Of a stretch of 64,000 nucleotides of DNA, positions 36,501 through 64,000 are shown piece by piece; position 1 is the stretch's first letter, and every line of letters starts with the position of its first letter. A program made the position numbers and the translations under genes. A model generated the notes under the pieces. That model did not search any database and was not told the origin of the DNA. It worked only from the letters and a program-made list of their open reading frames with translations. Origin of the DNA: Lanius collurio (taxonomy: Eukaryota > Chordata > Aves > Passeriformes > Laniidae); assembly GCA_020086605.1 (NCBI GenBank), contig JACBWW010000017.1:1156208-1220207 (forward strand). The letters are read 5' to 3'.

Positions 36501-39500
36501 AACCCAGGTCGGGAGGGGAGTATGGCATGGCCAGTACTCACAGAGCAGCAGGAGACTTGAGCCAACGACTGCCCAAAGGAAATTAGTGGCTGAGGAGGTA
36601 CAAAGGAATTAAACTTTCCATTGCAGCCACACGTACTCATTAGCATTTCTAGGATGCCTCTCCCAAACATTTGGGTTTGGATACTTTCCTGAAATCCACA
36701 GGAGGATTTTTTTTGCATACCCCACCTCTCCTAACCACAAGTAGCTGCAAGCTGGGGTGGGGCTGCACCCTCGTGTGCCTTTGCAGGATCCCTGCGTGGC
36801 TCAGTCCGGGCTGGCTGCTACAGGGGCAGGGATGGACTTGCACAGCCTGAAAAATCCTCTGGCTGCCAGGGCAGGTACTGGGCATCCACCATGGAAACCC
36901 ACAGCCCACCCTGCCAGTCCAGGGTGTAGGGCCACAAAAACTGAATGGGAATGTTTAAGTTCTTCTCTCACAGCTCTTTGGTTAGCAAAAAGAAAGAAAT
37001 GTGGTCTCAGCTATAATTATTATTTTTTCCTTCAAGGGAGGGAAGTATATTTTCATCTTGGACCAAAGCCTATTTACAGTACAAGAGGTTTTTAACTGCT
37101 GTTTTAAGCCATAATAAAATTACTGTGAGAGATCACTCAGTTATGAAATTTTTTTAAATACCCCCATGTTTTCTTAAATGAAAACTTCAATTAAAAACTC
37201 CCATTCCCAGTGGATCACCTAACAGGCTGTAGCCTTGCTGCCAAACTGGTCTGACTGCATTTTGCTATGCCTCATGAGGCACGTGTGCTGTCATTGCACT
37301 TACAACTACCAGCACCATTTATTTCTCCAGCACGACAAAGCCAGTGCATCTGCAGAAGAGACACACATTCAGGAGGCAACCTATCAGTTTGGGATGTAGC
37401 AAAGTCCCGTTTTGATTTGGAAATGCTGAGATACAGGAATAATTATAATTCGGTCTGAAATGGGACTCAGGATTCCAGGCACTGCTTTTCTTCACCAAAT
37501 GGTGATAGCAGTAGTTAGGAGAGGTGGAAACGCTCCCTCTGCCCAGGGAGGTCCTGAACAGGATCACAATTAGGAGGAAACAAAAAGGCAAATTCTGAAC
37601 AAGATGTTACTAGAAGACCATAAGTAGGTTCTGTCTCTGCAGATGGTTCTGTACAGAGTGTACTTTCAGGAGCTTTGGGCTAAGAGAAAGGCCCTGGGAG
37701 TGGATCTTGTACCAGGGGCAGAGGCTGACAGTCTGGGCTGTGCAAGGCTAAGGAGGAGCTTGGGAAGCCTCTGGCCCTTAGCCTTGAGCTCCTGCAGCTC
37801 TCTCACTGCAGGGCCCCCCTCTGTGGCAATTGTGTCTTATAATTGTCTGTAGCTTTCAAAGGGAGGCTCCTGCACCAGGACAAGCCCGAGGTGGCTCGGA
37901 GCTTTCTCAGTGTCTGTGGCAGTTCAGGACAGATCCAGTCCCTGCAGCAAGGACCTGCTGTGTGAGCTGCCTCCTGTTCCCCTTCCTGGCCCTGAAATCC
38001 CCATGTCACCCCACTGACTCCAAGGCTTGGGGTCTTTCCTTGCAAGTGCAGCACTGCCCTCGCCCAAATTCGGCAGGGAAAGGCAGCGGGAGCACTGCTG
38101 GTGGGAAGAGCTGAACAGTGCTGGGCTCTGGCTCAGCATCCAGCACCGACTCCCAACAGCTCGGCCAGCATGGAGCAGCTCCCTGCTGGGGCAGCCACTG
38201 GCACTGGAGAGCCCAGGGTTAAAATGCTCCAGCATCAGTGGGAAAACAGAACAAGCAATTGCATGGCTGAGCTGCACGTCTTGCATTTCTTTGGGGCAAA
38301 ACTAAAAGGCTTTCCAGCTCCTGTGGTCTTTATGGACTTGTGAAAAGACAGGAAAAGGCTCTGTCACTCAGTCAAGTGTTGTGTCAGCCAAAGAAATTCT
38401 CTCTCCAGCACATAAGCCACGCATGGCAGAGTTTCTGGCCATGCTTTTCCTTTGGGAAGGAGCCAGTGTTGCTGCTCCTTGGCGGGGCTGAGCTGCAGGG
38501 CTGGCAGCGTGGGTTGTCCTTGCCCATGCCCTGGGGTTTGGAGGCCCCATTCTGCTCCCTCCTCAGGCACAGCTGACCCACACAGCTCCTACACCTCCCA
38601 ACGAGGACAGTGAGCTGGAGGCCCCAACCGGCTGAGGCACAGAGGTGTGGCCCACGCCACGTAAAACCCTCTTTCCTGGTGACGGGCACTCAATGAGCTG
38701 CTGGGTGCAAGTCACCGAGTCTCTTTTCACTTTTAGTGAAGCCATTTTTCCCCTTGAAGGCTCTATTACAAGGGACAAAAGCACATTGCTGTGGCCAAGA
38801 ATGGTGGGATCATGGCTCAAAACTGGTCCATGCCCCCATGGGAGCATGAGCAGGGGAGAGGCAGAGCTGGAACGTGGCAGCAAGTGGGGCTCCAAGCTGC
38901 CTACAGCAGCTGTTTGCCAAAGATACCTTTCCTGTTAACGAAGTGGTTAGAAATGAAAGTGCTCTGGCTTTATTAGTAAACATTATTTTCTGCTGCAGAA
39001 GTCCTTTTCCAAACACTAGTAAAGCATTTTGTGTAACCAGATTCACAGCATCTTCTGATGCAGAACTCAGTTTATTTTTAGGTATCTCTCTAGGGTAAAT
39101 CCTATTTCCATTGAAGCTTCACGCCAGCTTAGTTTTCACTCAGGGAGTTTACAGCAACTGGCCGGTGGCTTTGTAAACAAACATCGCTCTGCCTTTTATC
39201 ATGGAGTGTTCTTGCTCTCTTGGCATTTCTTCTGAATAATCTTCAATTATCAGTTTCCTTCTATGTACAAATTATCTACAAAGTAGATGTTGCACTTAAT
39301 TTCAGCCTCTTCCTTGCTGTTTGTCGTCCCTGAAGGGATGAAACACCCCTTCTATACCTCACTAGTGGCTCCAGGATCAAGGGGCTGGAGAGGTCCTGGG
39401 GCAGGTATGGCCATGGGGAGCAGGAGGGACAATTTAGAGTTAATTTTTTCTTGGTTGTCTTTCTTTTTCCAATTTTACAATTTTGAATGTCTAGTACCAG

Positions 39501-40011
39501 CATTTCTTTTACTAGAGCGTTACTCAGAGCCTATCATACTTTTGAGCCTTTTGACATCTGGAAATAGGTTTTATTAGGATAAAATATGGGGTTTGAAAGG
39601 TCCAAGAGAGTTGGTTTTATTCCTTTTGCCTATAATCATTTCCCACTTAACCCCAAATATATTCTAGTAGTCTCACAAATAGATGGACCTTTCTGCTTGC
39701 AATTGCATTTCCTTAACATGAAACAACACAAGAAGGGCCTCTCTGGTTTAGATACCTCCCTTCAATTTGATTTATGAAAGCATTTGAGAAGTATATGCAT
39801 AGATCACATATGTACTCTCACTCATGGAGGCTAAAATTGACAGAGTGGCCCCTAACTACCAGTAACAAATCCCAAAAATATTTCACATACTTGGTTATTT
39901 AAGATTGTGAAAGGCAAACAAGCCATGAGCTGGGCAGCTCACTCCACCTAAAGGAAGCAGGAGGCAGAAACCACAGCTTCTCCTCATTAAAATAAAGGAA
40001 TAGCCAGAGTT

Positions 40012-40055
40012 TAAAAAAATAATAAAAATAAATTAATTAATAATAAGTAGTAATA
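40012..40055. repeat. AT-rich low-complexity stretch
   Basis: Runs of A with TAA and TTAA steps (aataataaaaataaattaat…). Low-complexity DNA just beyond the ZMYND11 3' end. Confidence 0.7.
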
Positions 40056-40215
40056 GGGAAATGCAACAATAAAATATTTAAGTCTTTCAGACTGATGATC
40101 TAGGAGTACCGCCTGCAGCGGTGATGCTGCAGGAACTCAGAGAAACCCTCGCTCACCCTGAGATGATGGAAGGAAACTTGCAGAGTTGGGACAATTCCCC
40201 TCCTCTGCTTTGCCA

Positions 40216-40216
40216 N
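40216..40216. other. Single undetermined base (N)
   Basis: The only ambiguous base in the window. It lies immediately beside the expected ZMYND11 cleavage site, a few bases from a T run, which suggests a consensus failure or heterozygous site, not a gap. Confidence 0.95.
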
Positions 40217-40242
40217 TCAGTGAGGGTTTTTTTTTAAATACA

Positions 40243-40248
40243 TTTATT
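40243..40248 (-). terminator. ZMYND11: ZMYND11 distal poly(A) signal (AATAAA)
   Basis: TTTATT on the plus strand. On the minus strand it is followed after 7 bases by an A run (the plus-strand T run 40227-40235). It is the last hexamer before the intergenic region. The downstream U/GU-rich element is not strong, so the end could also be the hexamer at 40383-40378. Confidence 0.6.
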
Positions 40249-41597
40249 AACCAATGTTAACACATTAAATGACTCTATATATTGCTAGTCAGAGCAGCTT
40301 ACAAAATGCCAGAATGCATCATAAACTGGACAGCCACAATGAATAATTACAATGTGCATAGTGGCTAAGCTCAACACTTTATTATAGCTTTATGATTTGC
40401 AGAAAAATTAATTTTAAATCATGATTCCTAAAACAATCAATTGTAATTTTACCTAAAACTTATACAAAACCAGGCCACAATCTTTTTTTTTTTGTTTTGT
40501 TTTTTTTTTCTTTAAAACACACAGTTTTCACGCTGTAGTAACTTGGAAATGTGCAACCGTGTCAACAGAGACAAAAAAGCCAAAGTAACACGAATCTTAC
40601 TTTCATGCAGCTATCAGTTAAATATTACATATTCTGGAATGATTTTACACCAAAAATATTTTCACAATAACTTGCTTTCATAGGGGTGGATCGAAGTTTT
40701 GGAACTTGTAAAGTAATCGAACAAGATTGATTTTTAGTTGTGAAGTGTTTTACAGTCACAACACAGAGGCGACAAAAGTTAATTACACATTTATCAGGCA
40801 ATAATGTAGCTGTGGTAATACAAGTTACCATCTACTTACTATTTTTTCCAATCAACTTACCACTTAATTTCTGCAACATATTGGGCATTATTTGGCGGTA
40901 TCTAGTCAATTAACTTATATCACCACTGTAAGTAAAAAAGGTCAGGATTTCAGTGGTAGTTCACAGAAGTCTTAGTTATATTTTTGTCTTTACAATGACC
41001 CTGACAAATCCTAGAGAAAACTTTTTAAAAGGCTTTCCTCCTGATTCTTCAGCTTCCATCGTTCCATCATGTAATTGCTTTCAATAAATATCAAAGATCT
41101 AAATAAATATTTACAAATTATTCCTCTAACTTCTCAAAAAATAGCTGGATGATTAATGGGCATATGACTCAGTCTAAGACCAATCTTTGAAAGAAACTAA
41201 AATGTGGAGACACTTTAAAAGAAAAGCTATTTAAGTAAGCTTTACATCTATTTTAAAAATTGTCTCTGAACATGGATGCAATTCATATATCTATATATAA
41301 AACAAACAAAAAGAAAATAATTTTTCAACTATCGATCCATTCCTATTGGTAATGCTTCTTAATCCAGACATTCCGCAAAATACAGACTTTTTACAAATCA
41401 CGGCATCTTTAATACAAGAAAATTAACATGCATTATTCTTCATTCTGAGTACAGTGATGGAGCTCATTATTAGACAATGACCCATTACTACAAACATAAC
41501 GGCTTCTGTGAAACTTAAGTGCTTTTTCTCCTTTTATTATCAAGTTACGATGGACCAGGTGACACCAGATCAGAGGTGGTCAAATGACATTGAATTG

Positions 41598-41626
41598 GGG
41601 AGGCTGAAGGGGGGGCGAGGGGGGCG
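41598..41626 (-). promoter_or_regulatory. C-rich tract in ZMYND11 3'UTR RNA
   Basis: On the plus strand the segment is G-runs (ggggg-type blocks of 4, 7 and 6 around 41597-41622). In the mRNA it is therefore a CU-rich tract of the sort bound by PCBP/hnRNP K. The plus (template) strand could form a DNA G-quadruplex. Function is inference. Confidence 0.35.
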
Positions 41627-42300
41627 CAAAAAAGTAATTTGTATGCCTCAAAATTCCGAGTAGGAATAAAGGTAGTTGGGTTTTTTTGTTTGTTTTTGTT
41701 TGGGTTTTTTTTGGCTTTTCTTATTCTTGTTACAAGCACTCATGTTAGAACAAAGATGAAATGTGCAAACTTCAAAATTTAAATATTCATTTTTCTCTAA
41801 GATCCAGCTCAGTAAAAGATTACCCCAGTTCCCTGTGATTTTAAACTACAAGATCAAAGCTAATATTTTGTTATAAAAGTTATATATTGAAAAGAAATAA
41901 TGAAAATAAAACACAGTTGGGAAATATTTAAGAAAAAATACGCAGGACTAGCACCTGCTGTGTCAACCCTGTTCCCTAAATTCAATCATGTACCCACTGG
42001 TATAACCAATAGATAATGCCTTTAAACAGTAAAATTAAGCTGAACAAAACCAGCTCAACAAGGTTAAGAAATAAATGTTACATCAAGGTAGTATGCTTCG
42101 TTTTTTGAAACAGTTCTGTACTTCTTACATTCAGATCTAGTTTTTAAATGTTCCTTTTGTTAAACTTGCATAATTTTTTTGTTTTTAGATCTGCTGTTTT
42201 TAAAGATTAAAATCTCTGTAAAACCTAAAAATGTCTTAAAAATGCAATAAATCCTCTAGTTTAAAATTATTTGAAGTAACCTGCTCCCACAGATGTTCAA

Positions 42301-42306
42301 TTTATT
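42301..42306 (-). terminator. ZMYND11: Possible proximal ZMYND11 poly(A) signal
   Basis: AATAAA on the minus strand about 200 bases after the stop codon. Use would give a very short 3'UTR; no direct evidence. Confidence 0.35.
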
Positions 42307-42505
42307 CTGCCGACAAAATTTTGGAGGAGCATTTTTAACAGAAGACTGAAATTACTGTGCAAAATTTCTTTTACGAAAAGTGTTTAAAGGCTGGTGCAAA
42401 ATGGGAAGCAAATTCTAAACAATTTTGGCTTTTCTTGGAAACAAAAACCGCTGTGTCTGAGAATAGCAATCATCGGGGTGGTGCTCTAGGGGAGGAGTGA
42501 CTCTT

Positions 42506-59317
<16,812 letters not shown>

Positions 59318-62300
59318 CTGCCAAAGAAAAGCAGGATCATATTATTATTTTACACTTGACTTCAAAATCCAGCCAATAAAAATTTTCTCTGCATTAACAC
59401 TTAATTTGAAAAGGTAACTTTGAATCACATAAAACACTATTTCTTAGGGAAAATCTTTTCTGGGAGATTAGTAACACTAACACTCCTCAAAGACTATATA
59501 TGTTGTTTTGAATTATGTCTGGGCTGAGAAATTCAGCTACAGAAAAATTACAAGTTTTATTTCTACTTGTATCCAAATAGTTTGTCAAAACCTCTCATAA
59601 AAAAAGTGTCTAATTAGAATAAAGCAATGAAGAAAGGCATTTTAGGGAGCAGCTTACAATTTATTTAATGGTCTTTTTATTAGCAGGGCATTAATAATTT
59701 TAGTAAAATAAAAAATAATTTAAAAAATAATATCATGTACCATCTACAAATTATGTGCTTACTAAGCAAAATGACACCATCTGGGAGGAAGTCAAATTGG
59801 CTCTAGCCAGTAGAAACTCAGAGCAGCATTTTTTACTGCTCAAGAAACATAGCAGTTTGGGATTTTTGTGGTTCTTCCTCAACAAAATTTAATCCAGATT
59901 CTGGAATACAGATGACTACTTTTTAGCAGTTCAAGATCCAGAGTTTTTGCCTCTCATCTTAGACTAGTACAGAGACCTAACCCACCCTTCAAAGTAAGAT
60001 CAGGCTAGTGGGAAGCCCTGCATACAGAAAATGTGCTGCTGAAGAGAGGTTGTCTCTCTGCAAATGCCCAACGTGCTCTTGCAAAGCAGCCTTTCAGATT
60101 CCAGCTCACAGAAGCTGTGCACAGTTCTGCATAGCCTTACAACAGCTGGCTGAAGAGTGCTACCTCCTCCCTGCTTTTACCCTCAGTAGCTCTCCAAAAC
60201 AAAAGCATGGTGAAACAACAGCATGGGTTCCAGGTTTATTATCCTGAAGCGTTTCTAACTGCTCACATCTCTTGCAAGACATTCACATCTCCTTGTGCAC
60301 TGACTGCCAAGCTGAGTTCTCCCTTTCTCATGCCCCATTTCACCACTTGTGTGCAATCTGTGTGGACCAAACTCAAAATCTGATGGTCTTTAGCAAGGTC
60401 CACATAATTGTGCAGATGCTGGTTGCTTAGCAAACACAAGAAAAAAATGAATCCATGTTCTAACAGGTAACTCAAAGAGGTATGAGGCTTAAAAATTATC
60501 AGTCACTAAAAGTGTGCTATTTTTCATTGAATTAATTATATGTGACTCTGGACATAGGGAGCACACAGAGTACAGAGCAAATGCTTTTACAAATTTACTT
60601 GGCAAGGGTAAAATTACACATTAGTGCAAAAAAAAAGCTGATAGGATTTGATTGTGTCTCCCCTATTCATATTTCTCCAGCAAGACCCTGAGGACACTGA
60701 ACATCACAGGCTGTTCCCCTGTGCTACGGCAAACTTGCAACCTGTACATCTCAGGGTTGTACTTACTACCTCTTTCTTAAAACAAAACTGTACACAGCAA
60801 TACCTGCAAAGCTGCTCATTTGATTGCTTAACAGCAATTAGAATCATTACAAACTGTGCTGAAATACCAGTTCAGTCATGAACCTACTCAGAATCTGCAC
60901 TGTGCATAACAACACTGCAGCTTTCCCCTGACTGGGAAAAACTCTCTGTTGTGCAAAGGGCCAGCCCTAGGTATTTCTAATACCTACAGTTCCTTTAAGT
61001 ATTATTTTCATAATATTAATGGTTGCCTGACCTTCCTTCCAAACTCTGGACTGACAGAGAATTTTATCTTGCACTATATATCTGAATCCCCTTTTGTATA
61101 TTCATGTTTCACTCTGACTGCTGTGAGAACATGCATTCTGCTGGAATTCAAATCACCTATTCAGTTTCTCATAAACCAACATTGCTACTGCAAATGAAAA
61201 CCCAAATGTGCATTAAATTATCTGCATTATGAAATGCTGCTGTCATTTTGTCATCTCAGACACTGGAGTGCTGCATGCTTGCTAATGACACAGCATTTTA
61301 AAAGACTGAAATGTATAAGGACACAATAAAACTCACTTGCACTGACTAGTCCTACACCTCTTTTTTTGACATGGCTCTGAATTTATCATCCTTTGAAAGT
61401 ATTTCAGAATTCATGTGAGCCATTTTTCATGCCCTGCTGGGCAGGACAGTTTGAAAGAGACTGTTGAGATAGATGGTTTACAGTCTTATCCTTCAGATCC
61501 TAAGAAAAGATAGATAGCTGGCTTTGTATAGTTATTGATGTCAGCAATTAATATCATCTTAAGCACCAATGAAAATGATATAATTAACTTGCCAATTCTG
61601 GCAAACTTTAATTTTTTCACTTTTCTTTCAAATCCCTACACTGATTTATTTTAAGAAAAACTTGATCTCCATGTTCCTCTACTAAATTTTGAAAGGTAAT
61701 AAATTTAGAGAATTGGGGCCTATGAGCCAGCAAAATGTCTTTTTATGGCACGGTTGCTCACCCTTTGTAGAAAGCAAGTTACATTTCAACCACTTAATTC
61801 ACTTTTCAGTAATAATTAGCCATTTAGGAGGTAGCAATCACACATTCTTTGGAAGTTATACTACAAAGTGTGTAATTTTTTCATAAAACCCCCTCTTCTT
61901 TGTATATTGAAGACTTGTAGTGTTCTCAGAGAAGTCAACCTAGAGCCATTTAAAGCAAGAAAATAGATAATACTAGCTGGGGACTATGATTTGCATAAAA
62001 TCTATTTATATTGCTCTGACACAAGATAATCACTTTCAGGTCTCTTTTTTGGTAGAGCATTATAGATGCGAATATAGATGAAAATTAGGTTTTAATTTTT
62101 CTAATTTCCTACTTTCAGGAAACAAAAGCAACAATAGTGGCACAATCCACTATCTTTTCCCTGACAGATCTACTAAGATACTCTACTACAAACCTTTTCA
62201 AGTTTCTTTCAAGGAGACTGCTGAGATTCAATCCAGCCCCCAAAATATCAGGATCCTTATACTTGTAGATAGGCTATTTGTGGGATAAATTATCTTACTA

Positions 62301-64000
62301 TAGGACTGTACTAGGTCTGGCTGGGATGAAAGTAATTGTCTTCACAGCAGCTCGTGTGGTGTTGTGGTTTAGATTTGTGCCCAAATCAGTGTTGATAACA
62401 AATAGATGTTCTAGCTCTTGCTGAACAGTGTTTGCACAATGCAAAGGCCTTGGCAGTTTCTCCCTCTGCCCCCACAGGGAATAGATTGGGGAGTACACAG
62501 CAGGTTGGGAGAAGACACAACAAGGCAGATGACCTGACTAACCAAAGAGATGTTCCATGGCATATAATGTCATGCTCAACAACAGAAAGGAAGAGGAGGG
62601 CCTAGGGGGAATTTAACCATCTTTAGCTCAGGAACTGTCTGGGCATCGATCTGTGGAGGGTGGGCAGTGATTGCCTTGGCACCACTTTTGGTTTGTTTTC
62701 TTTCTCAGCTGTGTGTTGAGGAGATGTGAGAGAGCAGCTGTGTGGTGCTCAGCTGCCTGCTGGGATTAACCTGCAACATGGACACCTCCTAAGTCACACC
62801 CCTGCTCTGGAGAAATCTTCCAACCTTCTGCTTTGAATCAAGGTAAACTGAAAGGCTTGGTCATGCCCAGTGTTTACACAGGGGGTGTAGGAGTGAAGTA
62901 ATAACCTTCACAATAGCAATCCTCATGTGGAAGATTAATGAGATTTGGTAGGTGAAAGGCCAAGGCTGCAGCCCAACTCTCTTCTTGTGGGCACAGGAAA
63001 TACCTTATATTTGCCTTATTCTCTGCAGCACATCTGTTTCTTAGAAGCTGGTACCTGAAGGTTACATTGCTCTTTATATTCAATATTCCAGATTAATTAT
63101 ACTGCCTAGCTCATAAAGAGGGTAGCAATATATTGCACAGTGCAGATGTGACTTATTTAGCAATTCTGACATGCTTATAGTGCAGGAATTCACTGCAAGA
63201 CTTTACAAACCACATGAGGCTAGAGCAGCCAGGGGTACTTCCAAGAAACACTCCATCCTTCAGTAGCACCAGGGATGATGGAAGTGACAAACCTCAGCAC
63301 TCTGAGTTAGCATGGAGTGGCCACTGTGCTGCAGTTGCTGCAATCTTCCATTTGAAGAGAAAACATAAGAAATCTCTAAGAAGTGCAAGGGGTCAGTGCC
63401 AGCCTTCTGTCTAGCTGTAAGCACTTAAATTACATTTGCTCCGTTTAAAGAGGTTTCCATTTCCCTATAATCTCGCATTAATTAATATTTTTCCCTTCCT
63501 CCCTCACCTGTCCTGTGTGTACACACATCAAAGAGCTGCATTTCAGTTCAGTGATGGATTATGTGAAGGCTGCTCAATGACAGATGCATGTTTCTAAGGC
63601 ATCCATTGCATTTTCAGAAGCAATTCAGGTTTCAAGGGGTCTATTTGCAGAGGGGAACTATGAGCATGAGTCTAACATACACTCACCACTGCCCTTTAGA
63701 AACTTCTTGCACACTTAGCCCTTGGACTTTTTTAGGGCTTAAATTGCCAGAGGAATTTGGTGCTACATATGGAAAGCTTTACTGCTCTGCTGCCCTCTCA
63801 AACTTCCAACCCTCAGGTCCTCAGGTTTCCGGTACCATTAAGAAAGGTATGCAGGCACATGGAATGGGTCTCAGAGCAATCAATGCACTGTGTGTCCTAA
63901 GTATGACACAGAAAAGCTTGTGCATGAGCAAAATATGCCCTAAGACTTTGCCTCTTTCACGGTCAGATGCAGTAAAACCAGACTTTTAAAGCATCAGGTG
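59318..64000 (-). other. ZMYND11: ZMYND11 intron entering from beyond the window
   Basis: At least 4.7 kb of intron upstream of the first visible exon. It holds the solo LTR at 62307-62778 and an AT-rich stretch at 59676-59735. The PHD exon expected upstream is not present in it. Confidence 0.85.
62307..62778 (+). mobile_element. Solo LTR of an avian ERVL-type endogenous retrovirus
   Basis: Starts TG (62307) and ends CA (62778), 472 bp. Landmarks in order match the ERVL-type LTR common in bird genomes as I remember it: ggctgggatgaaagtaatt, cagtgttgataaca, ttgctgaacagtgtttgcac, gaccaaag-like tgactaaccaaagagat, ccatggcatataatgtcatg, gggcatcgatctg, tttgttttctttc, and the closing ctgtgtggtgctcagctgc. 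The flanks aggac (62302-62306) and tggac (62779-62783) agree in 4 of 5 bases, fitting the 5-bp target duplication of ERVL elements. No internal gag, pol or env is next to it, so the provirus was lost by LTR-LTR recombination. The LTR is diverged and appears to lack a segment in its R/U5 part. It lies antisense to ZMYND11, the orientation usually tolerated in introns. Confidence 0.85.

Larger units (their letters stand above)
33521..40224. other. Intergenic region between convergent DIP2C and ZMYND11
   Basis: About 6.7 kb. The left part is AT-rich and could include a longer DIP2C 3' end. About 36.7-38.9 kb is GC-richer, with many overlapping open frames on both strands (none over 120 codons) that resemble nothing known and have no convincing splice pairs. 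An AT-rich simple stretch lies at 40012-40055. I see no promoter, CpG island or RNA gene that I could defend. Confidence 0.75.
40225..42505 (-). other. ZMYND11: ZMYND11 3'UTR, about 2.3 kb
   Basis: Untranslated tail read on the minus strand from the base after TGA (42506) down to a likely cleavage site near 40225, about 18 bases past the AATAAA at 40248-40243. It is AT-rich with U- and A-runs. It contains a C-rich tract in the RNA sense at 41598-41626 and an adjacent A-rich tract at 41678-41712. Further AATAAA hexamers on this strand are at 42306-42301, 41538-41533 and 40383-40378, so shorter forms are possible. Confidence 0.8.

Noticed and set aside
37924..38895. Cluster of overlapping open frames of 80-120 codons on both strands in the intergenic gap
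   Set aside because: They overlap in all frames and on both strands, as GC-rich noncoding DNA does. No family motif, conserved start context or splice pair.
59330..64000. ZMYND11 PHD-finger exon
   Set aside because: Looked for on the minus strand by its Cys/Trp pattern ending in CPVCR before a donor and not found; it must lie beyond the right edge.

Overview
The window is vertebrate nuclear DNA, most likely from a bird. It is AT-rich, and its only genes are two split genes with short conserved exons in long introns. The bird call rests on a 472-bp solo LTR that I recognise from memory as an avian ERVL-type LTR, and on a probable CR1 3' end. I cannot name the species.

Left half, + strand: the last six coding exons of DIP2C (5410-30633), giving 248 C-terminal residues and the stop, then a 3'UTR of about 2.9 kb ending at a poly(A) signal at 33495-33500. 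All splice sites are AG/GT and all phases join into one open frame. This part is the C-terminal section of the second adenylate-forming (FAAL-like) domain. In the intron just before the first of these exons, at 3684-3713, there is a convincing candidate 30-nt in-frame microexon with a very long pyrimidine tract and UGC motifs directly before its acceptor.

Middle, 33520-40225: intergenic DNA about 6.7 kb long between two genes that converge tail to tail. It has AT-rich flanks and a GC-richer core (about 36.7-38.9 kb), with no gene that I can support.

Right half, - strand: the last eleven coding exons of ZMYND11 (59317 down to 42506), giving 456 residues and the stop: bromodomain, zinc linker, PWWP, coiled coil and MYND finger. 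A 3'UTR of about 2.3 kb follows, ending near 40225. The PHD finger and N-terminus must lie beyond 64000. The first visible intron carries the solo LTR (62307-62778), antisense to ZMYND11.

DIP2C and ZMYND11 are neighbours in the same convergent layout in human (10p15.3), so this is conserved synteny. The two proteins are not known to work together: one is a lipid/acyl-metabolism-linked protein, the other a chromatin reader. The most interesting lead is the DIP2C microexon. Beyond it I see no sign of a novel system; most of the window is ordinary intron.
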